A DNA stretch of 64,000 bases from Rubrivivax sp. (GTDB taxonomy: Bacteria > Pseudomonadota > Gammaproteobacteria > Burkholderiales > Burkholderiaceae_C), in contig JADJHR010000008.1 in assembly GCA_016707445.1 (NCBI GenBank), positions 62,001 through 126,000 on the forward strand, read 5' to 3'. Below, piece after piece: positions 7,925 to 16,742 of this stretch (its first letter is position 1; each line of letters opens with the position of its first letter). The notes beneath the pieces are model-generated. The model was given only the letters and a program-made list of their open reading frames with translations. It was not told where the DNA came from and did no database searches. A program made the translations under genes and the position numbers.

Positions 7925-10711
7925 TTGACCACCGTATCCGACGTCACCAACCCCGCGCTGTCCGGGCTGATCCACATCGACGGCCTGCTGGGCGACGGCC
8001 CCGGTTGGAACTGGGTCGCCCCGGCGCGCAACACGCTTTATTACACCTTCGCGCTCGACGCGGGCAACAGCGCAGACGTCGGCACCATCATCGCGGCCAG
8101 CCCGGACGGCTTCAACGCCTTCCAGCAGGCCGCGGCGGTGCAGGCGCTGGGCCGGCTGGCGCAGATCACTGGCATCAACTTCATCGAAGCGTCCACCGGC
8201 GCCAATGCCGACATCCACTTCGGCGTCGGCAATCTGTTTGGCACCAACACCTCGGGCTACACGTCGATCAAGTGGGGCTACACCTTCGACAGCACCAGCA
8301 ACGTCATCCAGACGTACACGGCCGATGCCTATGTCTACCTGGACATGGTCGAGTTCAGCGCCAGCAATGCGCAGCCCTCGGCCGGTACGTCAGGCTACCA
8401 GGTGATGCTGCACGAACTGGGCCATGCGATGGGCCTGAAGCATCCGTTCGAAGGCAGCTTGAAGCTGGACCCGGCAGAGAACAACACCACCTACAGCCTG
8501 ATGTCGTACACCCAGGTCGGAGGGCCGCGCACCGACTACGCACCCTACGACATTGCGGCGCTGAGCTACCTGTATGGCGCCGACGGCCTGGGCGGCGCGC
8601 TCGGTCAGGGCTCGGCCGGGCACTACCTGGTCGGCACGGCCACCGCCGACAACTTGGTCGGCGGGCCGGGCAACGACGTGCTGGTGGGCCGCACCGGCAC
8701 CGACACGCTGGATGGCGGTGCGGGCATCGACACCGCGGTGTTCAGCGGGCTGCGCGCGCAATACAACCTGGTGGCCAACGCCAACGGCAGCTTCAGCGTG
8801 ATCGGCCTGGACGGCCAGGACACGTTGACCAACATGGAGTTCCTGCGCTTCGACGATCAGACCGTGCCGCTGTCGCAGCCGATCGGCAACAACCTGCCGA
8901 TCGGCACCATCACGCTGGCCGGCACGGCGCGTGAGGGTGATTTGCTGACGGCACAGAACTCGGTCTACGACGCCGACGGCCTGGGTCCATTCCGCTTTCG
9001 CTGGCAGTCCTCGCCCAACGGCAGCACCTGGAGCGACATCTACGGCGCCGCGGCCGACACCTTCCGGCTCGGCCAGGACCAGGCCGGGCAACTGGTGCGC
9101 CTGGTCGCCAGCTACACCGACGGCAAGGGCACCGCCGAGCAGGTGATCAGCGCCGTGGCCGGGCCCGTGGCCAACGTCAACAACCCGCCCACCGGCAGCG
9201 TCACCATCAATGGCAGTCCACGCCAGGGCCAGACGCTGACCACCGTCAACACCCTGATCGACCCTGATGGCCTGGGGCCGCTGGTGCATCAATGGCAGTC
9301 GTCGACCGATGGCAGCGATTGGACCGCGATCGCCGGCGTCAGCGGCAACAGCTTCGCGCCCGGCCAGGCCCAGGTCGGGCTGATGCTGCGCACCGTGGTG
9401 TCGTGGGTGGACCTGCAAGGCACGGCCGAGTCGGTGACCAGCAACACCACCGCCGCGGTGATCAACGTCAACGACCCGCCGGTGGGCACGGTCACGCTCA
9501 GCGGCGTGCCGACCCAGGGTAGGCCCCTGCAGGCCATCGTGGACCTGTCAGACGCCGATGGCCTGGGCACCTTCAGCTACCGCTGGCAGACGACCACTGG
9601 ATTCCTCACATGGGGCGACATCGCCGGGGCCACCGGTCCGAGCTTCACCCCCACCCAGACCGAGGTCGGTCGCCTGCTGCGCGTGGTGGTGTCCTACATC
9701 GACGGCCAGGGCATGCCCGAATCGGTGAACAGTGCGCTCAACGGCGGCGTGATCGACATCAACGTGCCGCCGACCGGGCAGGTGTTGCTGAGTGGCACCG
9801 TGCGCCAGGGCCTGCCGCTGCAGGCGCAGGCCAGCCTGAGCGACGACGACGGCCTGGGCGCGCTCAGCTTTGCCTGGCAGAGCTCGATCGACGGCAACAG
9901 CTGGCTCACGATCGCCGGCGCCGGCAGCGCCACCTTCACGCCGGGTGCCGATCAGGCCGGCCTGCTGCTGCGCGCGCTGGTCAGCTACGTCGACAGGGGC
10001 GGTACGGCCGAGTCGATGGCGTCGGCCTCGGCCGCGGTCGGCAAGGTGCTGCTGGGCAGCGAGCGCAACGACGTGCTGGTGGGCAGCAACGGATCCGATG
10101 CCATCAGCGGCCTGGCGGGCAACGACCGCCTGACCGGGGGTGTCGGCCATGACCTGCTGGACGGCGGTGCCGGGGTCGACACCGCGCTGTACGCGCATGT
10201 CCGCGACGACTACAGCGTGACGCGCGTCACCGGCGGTCGCACGGTCGAGGCCATGGTGGGCAACGAAGGTCTGGACCAGCTGATCGGCATCGAACGGCTG
10301 CAATTCTCCGACCAGGCGCTGGCCTTCGATCTGGACGGCAACGCCGGCACCGTGGCCCGCTACCTGGGCGCCGTGTTCGGACCCACCGCGACCAGCAACG
10401 GGCTGTATGCCGGCATCGGCCTGGCGCAGATGGACGGTGGCACCACTGCCTCAGCGCTGATGCAGCTGGCGCTGGAAACCCGGTTGGGCACGGGCTTCAG
10501 CCGCGAGGCGGTGGTCGGCCTGCTGTACGACAACCTGGCCGGCCGCGCACCGACAGCCATCGAACTGGCCGACTGGCTGCAGCAGATGAGCGCCGGCACC
10601 TACACCCCGGTGACGCTGGCGCAGTTGGCGGCCGACCTCGACCTCAATGCGCAGAACATCGGTTTGGTCGGGCTGATGGAATCGGGGCTGGTCTACCTGC
10701 CGGCAGCCTGA
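7925..10711 (+). CDS. Large RTX metalloprotease, serralysin-like (M10), with Ig-like repeats and C-terminal DUF4214
   Basis: A 928-residue predicted secreted zinc protease. The catalytic motif HELGHAMGLKHP is near residue 163 and the Met-turn SLMSY follows about 35 residues later, as in serralysins. Next come a glycine-rich calcium-binding RTX block (GGPGNDVLVGRTGTDTLDGG), four Ig-like repeats of 97 residues, a second RTX block (AGNDRLTGGVGHDLLDGG) and a C-terminal DUF4214-like module starting FDLDGNAGTVARYLGAVFG. There is no signal peptide, as expected for type I secretion, but no exporter genes are in the window. TTG at 7925 is chosen because GAGGAG lies about 9 bases upstream and no homologous-looking sequence precedes it; an upstream ATG at 7823 is the alternative. 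Confidence 0.88.
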   Translation: MTTVSDVTNPALSGLIHIDGLLGDGPGWNWVAPARNTLYYTFALDAGNSADVGTIIAASPDGFNAFQQAAAVQALGRLAQITGINFIEASTGANADIHFGVGNLFGTNTSGYTSIKWGYTFDSTSNVIQTYTADAYVYLDMVEFSASNAQPSAGTSGYQVMLHELGHAMGLKHPFEGSLKLDPAENNTTYSLMSYTQVGGPRTDYAPYDIAALSYLYGADGLGGALGQGSAGHYLVGTATADNLVGGPGNDVLVGRTGTDTLDGGAGIDTAVFSGLRAQYNLVANANGSFSVIGLDGQDTLTNMEFLRFDDQTVPLSQPIGNNLPIGTITLAGTAREGDLLTAQNSVYDADGLGPFRFRWQSSPNGSTWSDIYGAAADTFRLGQDQAGQLVRLVASYTDGKGTAEQVISAVAGPVANVNNPPTGSVTINGSPRQGQTLTTVNTLIDPDGLGPLVHQWQSSTDGSDWTAIAGVSGNSFAPGQAQVGLMLRTVVSWVDLQGTAESVTSNTTAAVINVNDPPVGTVTLSGVPTQGRPLQAIVDLSDADGLGTFSYRWQTTTGFLTWGDIAGATGPSFTPTQTEVGRLLRVVVSYIDGQGMPESVNSALNGGVIDINVPPTGQVLLSGTVRQGLPLQAQASLSDDDGLGALSFAWQSSIDGNSWLTIAGAGSATFTPGADQAGLLLRALVSYVDRGGTAESMASASAAVGKVLLGSERNDVLVGSNGSDAISGLAGNDRLTGGVGHDLLDGGAGVDTALYAHVRDDYSVTRVTGGRTVEAMVGNEGLDQLIGIERLQFSDQALAFDLDGNAGTVARYLGAVFGPTATSNGLYAGIGLAQMDGGTTASALMQLALETRLGTGFSREAVVGLLYDNLAGRAPTAIELADWLQQMSAGTYTPVTLAQLAADLDLNAQNIGLVGLMESGLVYLPAA
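8882..10045 (+). repeat. Four in-frame tandem repeats of 291 bases
   Basis: The central part of the metalloprotease gene holds four diverged copies of a 97-codon unit. Each copy reads P-x-G-x-[VI]-x-[IL]-x-G, then DxDGLG, an RWQ or similar Trp motif, and a final V-x-SYxDxxG-TAES strand. Unit boundaries at 8882, 9173, 9464 and 9755 are exactly 291 bases apart, so the copies have no net insertion or deletion. The fold is probably an Ig-like or cadherin-like adhesin domain. Confidence 0.85.
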
Positions 10712-10718
10712 TCGGCTG

Positions 10719-11387
10719 TCAGCGCAGCGCGGCGCGCATCGCGTCGATCGCCGCCTTGTGGTCGGGTTGGCCGAAGATCGCGCTGCCGGCCACGAAGGTG
10801 TCGGCGCCGGCGTCGGCCACGCGGCGGATGTTGTCGACCTTGATGCCGCCGTCGACCTCGAGGCGGATGTCGCGGCCGCTGGCGTCGATGAGCCGGCGCG
10901 CGCGCTCGACCTTGCGCAGCGCGCTGTCGATGAAGCTCTGGCCGCCGAAGCCGGGGTTGACGCTCATGATCAGTACCAGGTCGACCTTGTCGAGCACCCA
11001 TTCCAGCACGTCGATCGGCGCTGCCGGGTTGAACACCAGGCCGGCCTGGCAACCTTCGGCCTTGATCAGCTGCAGCGTGCGGTCGACATGCGTGCTGGCG
11101 TCGGGGTGAAAACTGATCAGGTCAGCACCGGCCTGGGCGAAAGCTTGGGCCAACGCGTCCACCGGCCGCACCATCAGGTGCACGTCGATGGGCACCGTGC
11201 AGTGCTTGCGCAGCGCCTGGCAGACCATGGGCCCGAAGGTCAGGTTGGGCACGTAATGGTTGTCCATCACGTCGAAGTGGATCCAGTCGGCGCCGGCGGC
11301 GATGACGCTGCGCACCTCGTCACCCAGTCGGGCAAAGTCGGCCGACAGGATGGAGGGTGCGATCCGGTAACTGCGGGTGCTGGGCAT
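10719..11387 (-). CDS. rpe: Ribulose-phosphate 3-epimerase
   Basis: This 222-residue TIM-barrel enzyme interconverts ribulose 5-phosphate and xylulose 5-phosphate in the pentose phosphate or Calvin cycle. Diagnostic segments are IAPSILSADFARLG, the metal-binding HFDVMDNHYVPN and DVHLMV, MSVNPGFGGQ and the phosphate-binding VDGGI/VAGSAIFG. Metal ligands (two His, two Asp) are all present. It converges on the metalloprotease gene and is divergent from apaG, with which it is commonly paired in Burkholderiales. Confidence 0.97.
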   Translation of the reverse strand: MPSTRSYRIAPSILSADFARLGDEVRSVIAAGADWIHFDVMDNHYVPNLTFGPMVCQALRKHCTVPIDVHLMVRPVDALAQAFAQAGADLISFHPDASTHVDRTLQLIKAEGCQAGLVFNPAAPIDVLEWVLDKVDLVLIMSVNPGFGGQSFIDSALRKVERARRLIDASGRDIRLEVDGGIKVDNIRRVADAGADTFVAGSAIFGQPDHKAAIDAMRAALR

Positions 11388-11430
11388 GGCGACAGAATTC
11401 TAGGCGGCAACGGCACGGGATAATGCCGGC

Positions 11431-11805
11431 ATGAGTCAACCGGAGTTCACCTGCGAAGTGCGCGTCGTCTACGTGCCTGAGCAGTCGCAGCCGCCCGACG
11501 GGCCCTTCGCTTTCGCCTACACGGTGACGATCCGCAACAGCGGCAGCATCGCGGCACAGCTGGTGGCCCGGCAATGGCTGATCACCGATGCCAACGGCCA
11601 GCAGGAAGAGGTGCGTGGGCTGGCCGTGGTCGGCCACCAACCGCTGCTGAAGCCGGGCGAGAGCTTCGAGTACACCAGCGGCACGCGGCTGGCCACGCCC
11701 TACGGCAGCATGCGCGGCACCTACTTCTGCATGACCGAGGACGCGCAGCCCTTCGAAGCACCAGTGCCCGAGTTCCAGCTCGTCTTCCCCGGCCTGCTGC
11801 ACTGA
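11431..11805 (+). CDS. apaG: ApaG protein (Co2+/Mg2+ efflux-associated)
   Basis: A 124-residue single-domain protein with the fibronectin-like fold of the ApaG/DUF525 family. Recognisable segments are FTCEVRVVYVPEQSQP near the start, FAYTVTIRNSG, the ARQWLITDANGQQEEVRGLAVVG-type strand pair and the final SMRGTYFCM. The family is linked to cobalt and magnesium homeostasis, but the biochemical role is unsettled. The gene is divergent from rpe with 43 bases between the starts, a common Burkholderiales arrangement. Confidence 0.95.
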   Translation: MSQPEFTCEVRVVYVPEQSQPPDGPFAFAYTVTIRNSGSIAAQLVARQWLITDANGQQEEVRGLAVVGHQPLLKPGESFEYTSGTRLATPYGSMRGTYFCMTEDAQPFEAPVPEFQLVFPGLLH

Positions 11806-11824
11806 GCGATGGCGCGGGCGCGCT

Positions 11825-11944
11825 TCAGCGCGGGTCGTCGTCGCGCGGCAACTCACCCTTGTTGCGGCCCGAGAACATGGTCCACCAGACGATCAGGACC
11901 AGGATGACGAGGGCCGCCAGGGCCTCGGCGATCAACAGCCACAT
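11825..11944 (-). CDS. Small single-pass membrane protein of 39 residues
   Basis: The frame from the ATG at 11944 encodes one hydrophobic helix (LLIAEALAALVILVLIVWW) followed by a charged tail (GRNKGELPRDDDPR). I recall similar very short proteins with an IVWWTMFSG core next to apaG and mltA in other Burkholderiales, which is why I call it. Its start codon overlaps that of mltA on the other strand (CATG at 11942-11945). No function is known and no strong ribosome binding site is visible. Confidence 0.55.
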   Translation of the reverse strand: MWLLIAEALAALVILVLIVWWTMFSGRNKGELPRDDDPR

Positions 11945-13145
11945 GGGGCGCGGGTGGATCTGGGCAGCATGGTGGTCGATTGTAGGAGCGCTGTCCGGTT
12001 GCGCCGGGCTGCTGCCGACGCAGACTCCGGCACCGGTGGAGCAGCGCCAGCCAGCACCCGCGCCTGCGGCCGCGGCGCCTTCGCCTTCGCCTGCGACAAC
12101 AGCGGCACCGCCATCCACGCCGGCACCGTCGCGCGGCACACCGCCGGACCGCGTGCGCGCCCGCTGGATCAGCGCCGCCTGGTCCGAGCTGCCGGGCTTC
12201 GATGCCGACCGCAGCGCCGAGCTGTGGCCGGCGCTGCTGGCCGGCTGCGCCCGCCCGGCGCCGAGCTGGAGCGAGGTGTGCGCGCGCGCCCTGCTCGATC
12301 CACCCGACGGCTCCGCTGCCGCCCGGCGCTGGCTGCAGACCCACCTGCAACCCTGGCGCGTGGAAGCGCCCGACGGCAACGTCGAGGGCCTGGCCACCGG
12401 CTACTTCGAGCCCAGCATCGACGCCGCGCGCCGGCCGCGCGCGGGCTTTCGCGTGCCGCTCTATGCGCCGCCGCCCGAGCTGGCCACGCGCAGACCGTTC
12501 TACACGCGACAGCAGCTGGACACGCTGCCGGCCGCGTTGGCGTCGCTGCGCGGGCAGGAGATCGCCTGGATCGAAGACCCGCTGGACGCCATGCTGCTGC
12601 AGGTGCAGGGCTCGGGCCGGCTGCGCATCACCGAGCCCGACGGCAGCGTCAATCTGGTGCGGCTGGCCTTTGCGGCGCACAACGACCAGCCTTTCAGGTC
12701 ACTGGGTCGCTGGCTCATCGAGCAGGGCGAGCTGACAGCCGACAGCGCATCGTGGCCGGCGATCAAGGCCTGGGCGCAGCGGAATCCGCGACGCCTGCAA
12801 GAGTTGCTGTGGGCCAACCCGCGTGTGGTGTTCTTCCGCGAAGAGCCGCTGCCCGACCCCGCGGTGGGGCCGCGCGGTGCGCAGGGCGTGCCCTTGACGC
12901 CGGGCCGCTCGATCGCCGTCGATCCGCTGGCCATCCCGCATGGCGCGGTGGTCTGGCTGGACACCACCGAGCCGCTGTCGAACACGCCGCTGCGCCGCCT
13001 GGTGATGGCGCAGGACAGCGGCAGCGCCATCACCGGTGCCGTGCGCGCCGACCTGTTCTTCGGCTGGACCCGGCAAGCCGAAACCCTGGCCGGACGCATG
13101 AAGCAGCCGCTGCGCCTGTGGGTGCTGTGGCCGCGGGGTGATTGA
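11943..13145 (+). CDS. mltA: Membrane-bound lytic murein transglycosylase A (lipoprotein)
   Basis: MltA cleaves peptidoglycan glycan strands at the outer membrane and releases 1,6-anhydro-muropeptides. This 400-residue form has a lipobox LSGC near residue 20, a Pro/Ala-rich linker, the MltA domain (GLATGYFEPSIDA, IAWIEDPLDAMLLQVQGSG) and a C-terminal 3D domain with the catalytic Asp in MAQDSGSAITGAVRADLFFG. The start is uncertain: the ATG at 11943 gives the most compact signal peptide, while the ATG at 11904 has a better upstream AGGA. It heads a run of overlapping cell-wall recycling genes. Confidence 0.92.
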   Translation: MGRGWIWAAWWSIVGALSGCAGLLPTQTPAPVEQRQPAPAPAAAAPSPSPATTAAPPSTPAPSRGTPPDRVRARWISAAWSELPGFDADRSAELWPALLAGCARPAPSWSEVCARALLDPPDGSAAARRWLQTHLQPWRVEAPDGNVEGLATGYFEPSIDAARRPRAGFRVPLYAPPPELATRRPFYTRQQLDTLPAALASLRGQEIAWIEDPLDAMLLQVQGSGRLRITEPDGSVNLVRLAFAAHNDQPFRSLGRWLIEQGELTADSASWPAIKAWAQRNPRRLQELLWANPRVVFFREEPLPDPAVGPRGAQGVPLTPGRSIAVDPLAIPHGAVVWLDTTEPLSNTPLRRLVMAQDSGSAITGAVRADLFFGWTRQAETLAGRMKQPLRLWVLWPRGD

Positions 13146-14528
13146 ATGCCGCGCCGCGCACGCCTTGACCTGAGCCTCATCGGTCGACGCGCGTTCGGCG
13201 TCACACTGGCCTGCAGCCTGATCGCCTGCGCCACCCCTGAGCCGATGCCCCCTGACCTGCCTGCGCTCGACCGCGAACTGTTGGCACTGACCACCGACTC
13301 ACAACACCCCGTCGTGGCCGTGGCGGCGCTGGCCATCCGCGACGGCCAAGTGGTCTACGCCAACGCCTTCGGCGTCCGCCACCTCGGCGGGCCCGGTGCA
13401 GGCGCCGTGTTGCCGGTCACCGATCGCACGCTGTACCGCGTCGCCTCGATCAGCAAGCTGGTGGTCGCGGTGGGTGTGATGCGGCTGCTGGAACAAGGTC
13501 GGGTCGACCTCGATGAAGACGTCAGCGTCAAGCTGGGCTGGGCGTTGCGCCACCCGCAGTTCCCCACCGTGCCGATCACGCTGCGCCTGCTGCTGAGCCA
13601 CCGCTCGGGCCTGTCGGACGGTGGCGAACGCTACTTCTTCGACGGCAGCACCGCGCTGCAGGACGTGCTGCAGCCGCAGGGGCGGTTGTACCGCAACGGC
13701 CTGAACTGGCAGCGCGACCGGGCACCGGGCCATCACTTCGAATACGTCAACCTGAACTTCGGCGTCATCGCCACCGTGATGGAGCGCGCCACCGGCGAGC
13801 GTTTCGACCGCCTGATGCAGCGACTGGTGCTGCATCCACTGGGCCTGCGCGGCGGCTTCGAGCCCGCGGACTTTGCCGCCGCCGACCAGGCCGACATCGC
13901 CACCCTGTATCGCAAGCGCCGTACCGAGGGCGAACGTGAGATCTGGGACCCGGCCGGCCCGTGGGTGGTGCAGGCCGATGATTTTCGCCAGCAGCCGCCT
14001 GCGCAGCCCGCGGGTCTGGCGAACTACGTGATCGGCAGCAACGGCACGCTGTTCGGGCCGCAAGGGCGCTTGCGCATCTCGGTGCACGACCTGGGCGTGT
14101 TGATGCAGATGCTGATCGACCAGGGCCGACATCGTGGACAGGCCTTCTTGCAGCCGCGGTCGGTGGCGTTGCTGGCCGGCGAACAATGGCGGATGAATGT
14201 CGGCCGCAGCAACGGCGAGGCCGCTCGTGACTGGGCGCTGTCCTGGGGACTGGGCGTGCAGCGGTTTACCGATCACAGTGGTGCCGGGCGTGGCGACCGC
14301 CTGGTCGAGGGCGGTGGCTTCAGCGGCTGGGGCCACACTGGTGATGCCTACGGGCTGATGGGCCTGTTCGCGATCGACCCGCAGCGCCGCAGCGGCCTGG
14401 TCGTGATCGTGGCAGGGCCGGGCGTGGACCCGGCAAGCTACCCCAGCCGCTGGTCGGCGCTGTACCGCTGGCAGGAGATCGCGATCAGCGCGGTGTACCG
14501 TCACACGTTGCAGCGCCCACCGCCATGA
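13146..14528 (+). CDS. Beta-lactamase-family serine hydrolase, predicted lipoprotein
   Basis: A 460-residue serine hydrolase of the class C beta-lactamase/esterase fold. The lipobox is LIAC, with Cys at residue 28. The active-site SxxK is SISK (101-104), the YxN motif is YVN (200-202) and the third motif is HTG near residue 397. Such proteins include esterases, D-amino-acid peptidases and AmpH-like enzymes rather than resistance enzymes. It begins on the base after the mltA stop and overlaps murQ by 4 bases. In Bacillus subtilis a beta-lactamase-fold protein in the murQ operon acts as a muramyl-alanine amidase, so a role on muropeptides is plausible here, by analogy only. Confidence 0.85.
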   Translation: MPRRARLDLSLIGRRAFGVTLACSLIACATPEPMPPDLPALDRELLALTTDSQHPVVAVAALAIRDGQVVYANAFGVRHLGGPGAGAVLPVTDRTLYRVASISKLVVAVGVMRLLEQGRVDLDEDVSVKLGWALRHPQFPTVPITLRLLLSHRSGLSDGGERYFFDGSTALQDVLQPQGRLYRNGLNWQRDRAPGHHFEYVNLNFGVIATVMERATGERFDRLMQRLVLHPLGLRGGFEPADFAAADQADIATLYRKRRTEGEREIWDPAGPWVVQADDFRQQPPAQPAGLANYVIGSNGTLFGPQGRLRISVHDLGVLMQMLIDQGRHRGQAFLQPRSVALLAGEQWRMNVGRSNGEAARDWALSWGLGVQRFTDHSGAGRGDRLVEGGGFSGWGHTGDAYGLMGLFAIDPQRRSGLVVIVAGPGVDPASYPSRWSALYRWQEIAISAVYRHTLQRPPP

Positions 14529-15442
14529 TTCACGAACCCTCCACCTTCGCGCCCATCGCCACCGAATCGCCGAGCGCCGAACATGTCGAGCTCGACCGCT
14601 ACGCCACGCCGGCCCTGCTGCAGGCGCTGGTCGATGACCAGTTGCGGGCCGTGCAGGCGGTGCAGCGGGCGGCACCGATGCTGGCGCAGGCAGTAGACGC
14701 CGCACTGCCCCGCATCGAGGCCGGCGGCCGGCTGATCTACGTCGGCGCCGGCACCTCGGGGCGGTTGGGTCTGCTCGACAGCGTCGAGCTCAACCCCACC
14801 TTCAGCTGGCCGCCCGAGCGCGCCGTGGCGCTGCTGGCCGGCGGGCGCAACGCCGTCTACGCCGCGGTGGAAGGGGCCGAGGACGAATCCGAGCAGGGCG
14901 CGATCGACCTGCGGCTGGCACAAGTAGCGGCCAACGACGTGGTGTTGCTGATCGCGGCGTCGGGCAGCACGCCCTATGTGCTGGGCGCGCTGGCCGAGGC
15001 GCGCAAGGCAGCGGCTTTGACCATCGGCCTGGCCAACAACGCCGGCTCGGCGCTGCAGCAGGGCGCGGACATCGGCATCCTGCTGGACACCGGGCCCGAG
15101 CTGATCTCGGGCAGCACGCGGCTGAAGGCCGGCACGGCGCAGAAGATCGCGTTGAACAGCTTTTCGTCGGCGCTGATGGTGCGCTTGCACAAGGTCTACG
15201 GCAACTTGATGGTCGACCTGCGCGCCACCAACGCCAAGTTGCGCCGGCGCGCGCTGGCACTGACCATGCACGCCAGCGGCGCCGACGAGCTGAGCGCCGA
15301 ACGCACGCTGCGCGACAGTGGCTTTCGCGTCAAGGTGGCCATCGTCGCGCTGCGCCTGGGGTTGTCGGTGCACGACGCGGCGGCGCGGCTGGATGATGGC
15401 GACGGCAGCGTGCGCACAGCCTTGCATGACGCCGGTACCTGA
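14525..15442 (+). CDS. murQ: N-acetylmuramic acid 6-phosphate etherase
   Basis: MurQ splits the lactyl ether of MurNAc-6-phosphate to give GlcNAc-6-phosphate and D-lactate in the cytoplasm. The 305-residue protein has the family start (TESPSAEHVELDRYATPALL), the SIS domain with YVGAGTSGRLGLLDSVEL, the acidic VEGAEDE segment and the late TRLKAGTAQKIALNSFSSALM. Length equals that of known MurQ. It overlaps the upstream hydrolase by ATGA and the downstream ampG by 17 bases, so translation is coupled. It is the key enzyme of the recycling locus. Confidence 0.97.
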   Translation: MIHEPSTFAPIATESPSAEHVELDRYATPALLQALVDDQLRAVQAVQRAAPMLAQAVDAALPRIEAGGRLIYVGAGTSGRLGLLDSVELNPTFSWPPERAVALLAGGRNAVYAAVEGAEDESEQGAIDLRLAQVAANDVVLLIAASGSTPYVLGALAEARKAAALTIGLANNAGSALQQGADIGILLDTGPELISGSTRLKAGTAQKIALNSFSSALMVRLHKVYGNLMVDLRATNAKLRRRALALTMHASGADELSAERTLRDSGFRVKVAIVALRLGLSVHDAAARLDDGDGSVRTALHDAGT

Positions 15443-16742
15443 AGACCGCGGCGCTGCCGTCGGCCCCGTGCCGGCCGTGCGGTCGCCCTGGTGGTGGATC
15501 CCCACCCTGTACTACGGCCAGGGCCTGCCCTACGTGGTGGTGATGACGCTGGCGGTGGTGCTGTACAAGAACCTGGGCCTGGACAACACCGCGATCGCGC
15601 TCTACACGAGCTGGCTCTACCTGCCGTGGGTCATCAAGCCGCTGTGGTCGCCGCTGGTGGACCTGCTGCGCACCAAGCGCTGGTGGATCGTGACGCTGCA
15701 GCTGCTGATCGGCGCCGCGCTGGCGGCGGTGGCTCTGACGCTGCCGATGGCCGGTTTCTTCCAGCTCAGTCTGGCGGTGTTCTGGCTGCTGGCCTTTGCA
15801 TCGGCCACGCACGACATCGCGGCCGACGGGTTCTACATGCTGGCGCTGCCGCAGCACCAGCAGGCCGCCTTCGTCGGCGTGCGCAGCGTGTTCTACCGCG
15901 TGGCGATGATCAGCGGCCAGGGCGGCCTGGTCTATGCCGCCGGGCGGCTGAGCGAATCCGGCGGCGACGTGGTGCGTGCCTGGCAGCTGGTGTTCTTCGT
16001 GCTGGCCTTGGCCTTTGTGCTGCTGTTCGTCTGGCACCGCATGCTGCTGCCGCGGCCGGCCAATGATCTTGCCGCAGCCCCCGGGCAGGCGCTGTGGCAG
16101 GGCTTCACTCAGACCTTCGAGTCGTTCTTCCGCCGCACCGACATCGTCAAGGTGCTGGCTTTCCTGCTGCTGTTCCGGCTCGGTGAGGCGCAGCTGGTCA
16201 AGCTGTTCGCGCCGTTCTTGCTCGACCCGCGCGAGCGGGGTGGCCTGGCGCTGACGACGGCGCAGGTCGGGCTGGTCTACGGCACCGTGGGCGTGGCGGC
16301 GCTGACCTTGGGCGGCCTGCTGGGCGGCTGGGTCATCAGCCGCCATGGTCTGGCGCGCTGGCTGTGGGCCATGGTGGTCGCCATCCACCTGCCCAACCTG
16401 CTGTTCGTCGCCCTGGCCGCCTGGCAGCCGCAGAGCCTGGTCTTCATCACTGCGGCCGTGGCCTGTGAACAGCTGGGCTACGGTTTCGGCTTTGCGGCCT
16501 ACCTGATGTTCATGATCCTGGTCGCCGACGGGCCGAGCAAGACCGCGCACTACGCGCTGTGCACAGGCTTCATGGCGCTGGGCATGATGCTGCCCGGCAT
16601 GCTCAGCGGCTGGCTGCAGCAGCAGCTGGGATACACGCTGTTCTTTGCCTGGGTGTGCCTGTGCACGCTGCCATCGGTGCTGGTGGCCACCCGACTGCAC
16701 ATCCCGCCCGACTTCGGGCGCAAGCCGGAGGTCGGGCCGTGA
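15426..16742 (+). CDS. ampG: AmpG-like muropeptide permease (MFS)
   Basis: A 438-residue inner-membrane transporter of the major facilitator superfamily with about 12 hydrophobic helices. It shows the AmpG-type start (WIPTLYYGQGLPYVVVM), helix-2/3 loop (WSPLVDLLRTKRWWI) and the conserved FASATHDIAADGFYM. AmpG proteins import GlcNAc-anhydroMurNAc peptides released by lytic transglycosylases, which fits mltA upstream and murQ directly before it. The ATG at 15426 lies inside the murQ end; a longer in-frame start at 15318 is unlikely. Confidence 0.92.
   Translation: MTPVPEDRGAAVGPVPAVRSPWWWIPTLYYGQGLPYVVVMTLAVVLYKNLGLDNTAIALYTSWLYLPWVIKPLWSPLVDLLRTKRWWIVTLQLLIGAALAAVALTLPMAGFFQLSLAVFWLLAFASATHDIAADGFYMLALPQHQQAAFVGVRSVFYRVAMISGQGGLVYAAGRLSESGGDVVRAWQLVFFVLALAFVLLFVWHRMLLPRPANDLAAAPGQALWQGFTQTFESFFRRTDIVKVLAFLLLFRLGEAQLVKLFAPFLLDPRERGGLALTTAQVGLVYGTVGVAALTLGGLLGGWVISRHGLARWLWAMVVAIHLPNLLFVALAAWQPQSLVFITAAVACEQLGYGFGFAAYLMFMILVADGPSKTAHYALCTGFMALGMMLPGMLSGWLQQQLGYTLFFAWVCLCTLPSVLVATRLHIPPDFGRKPEVGP

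Noticed and set aside
8640..8750. Direct-repeat array that could be CRISPR
   Set aside because: The repeats are short Gly/Asp codons of RTX calcium-binding motifs without spacers of uniform length.
13146..14528. Beta-lactam resistance gene
   Set aside because: SxxK, YxN and HTG show the fold, but the lipobox, size and murQ neighbourhood fit a cell-wall hydrolase or esterase better than AmpC.
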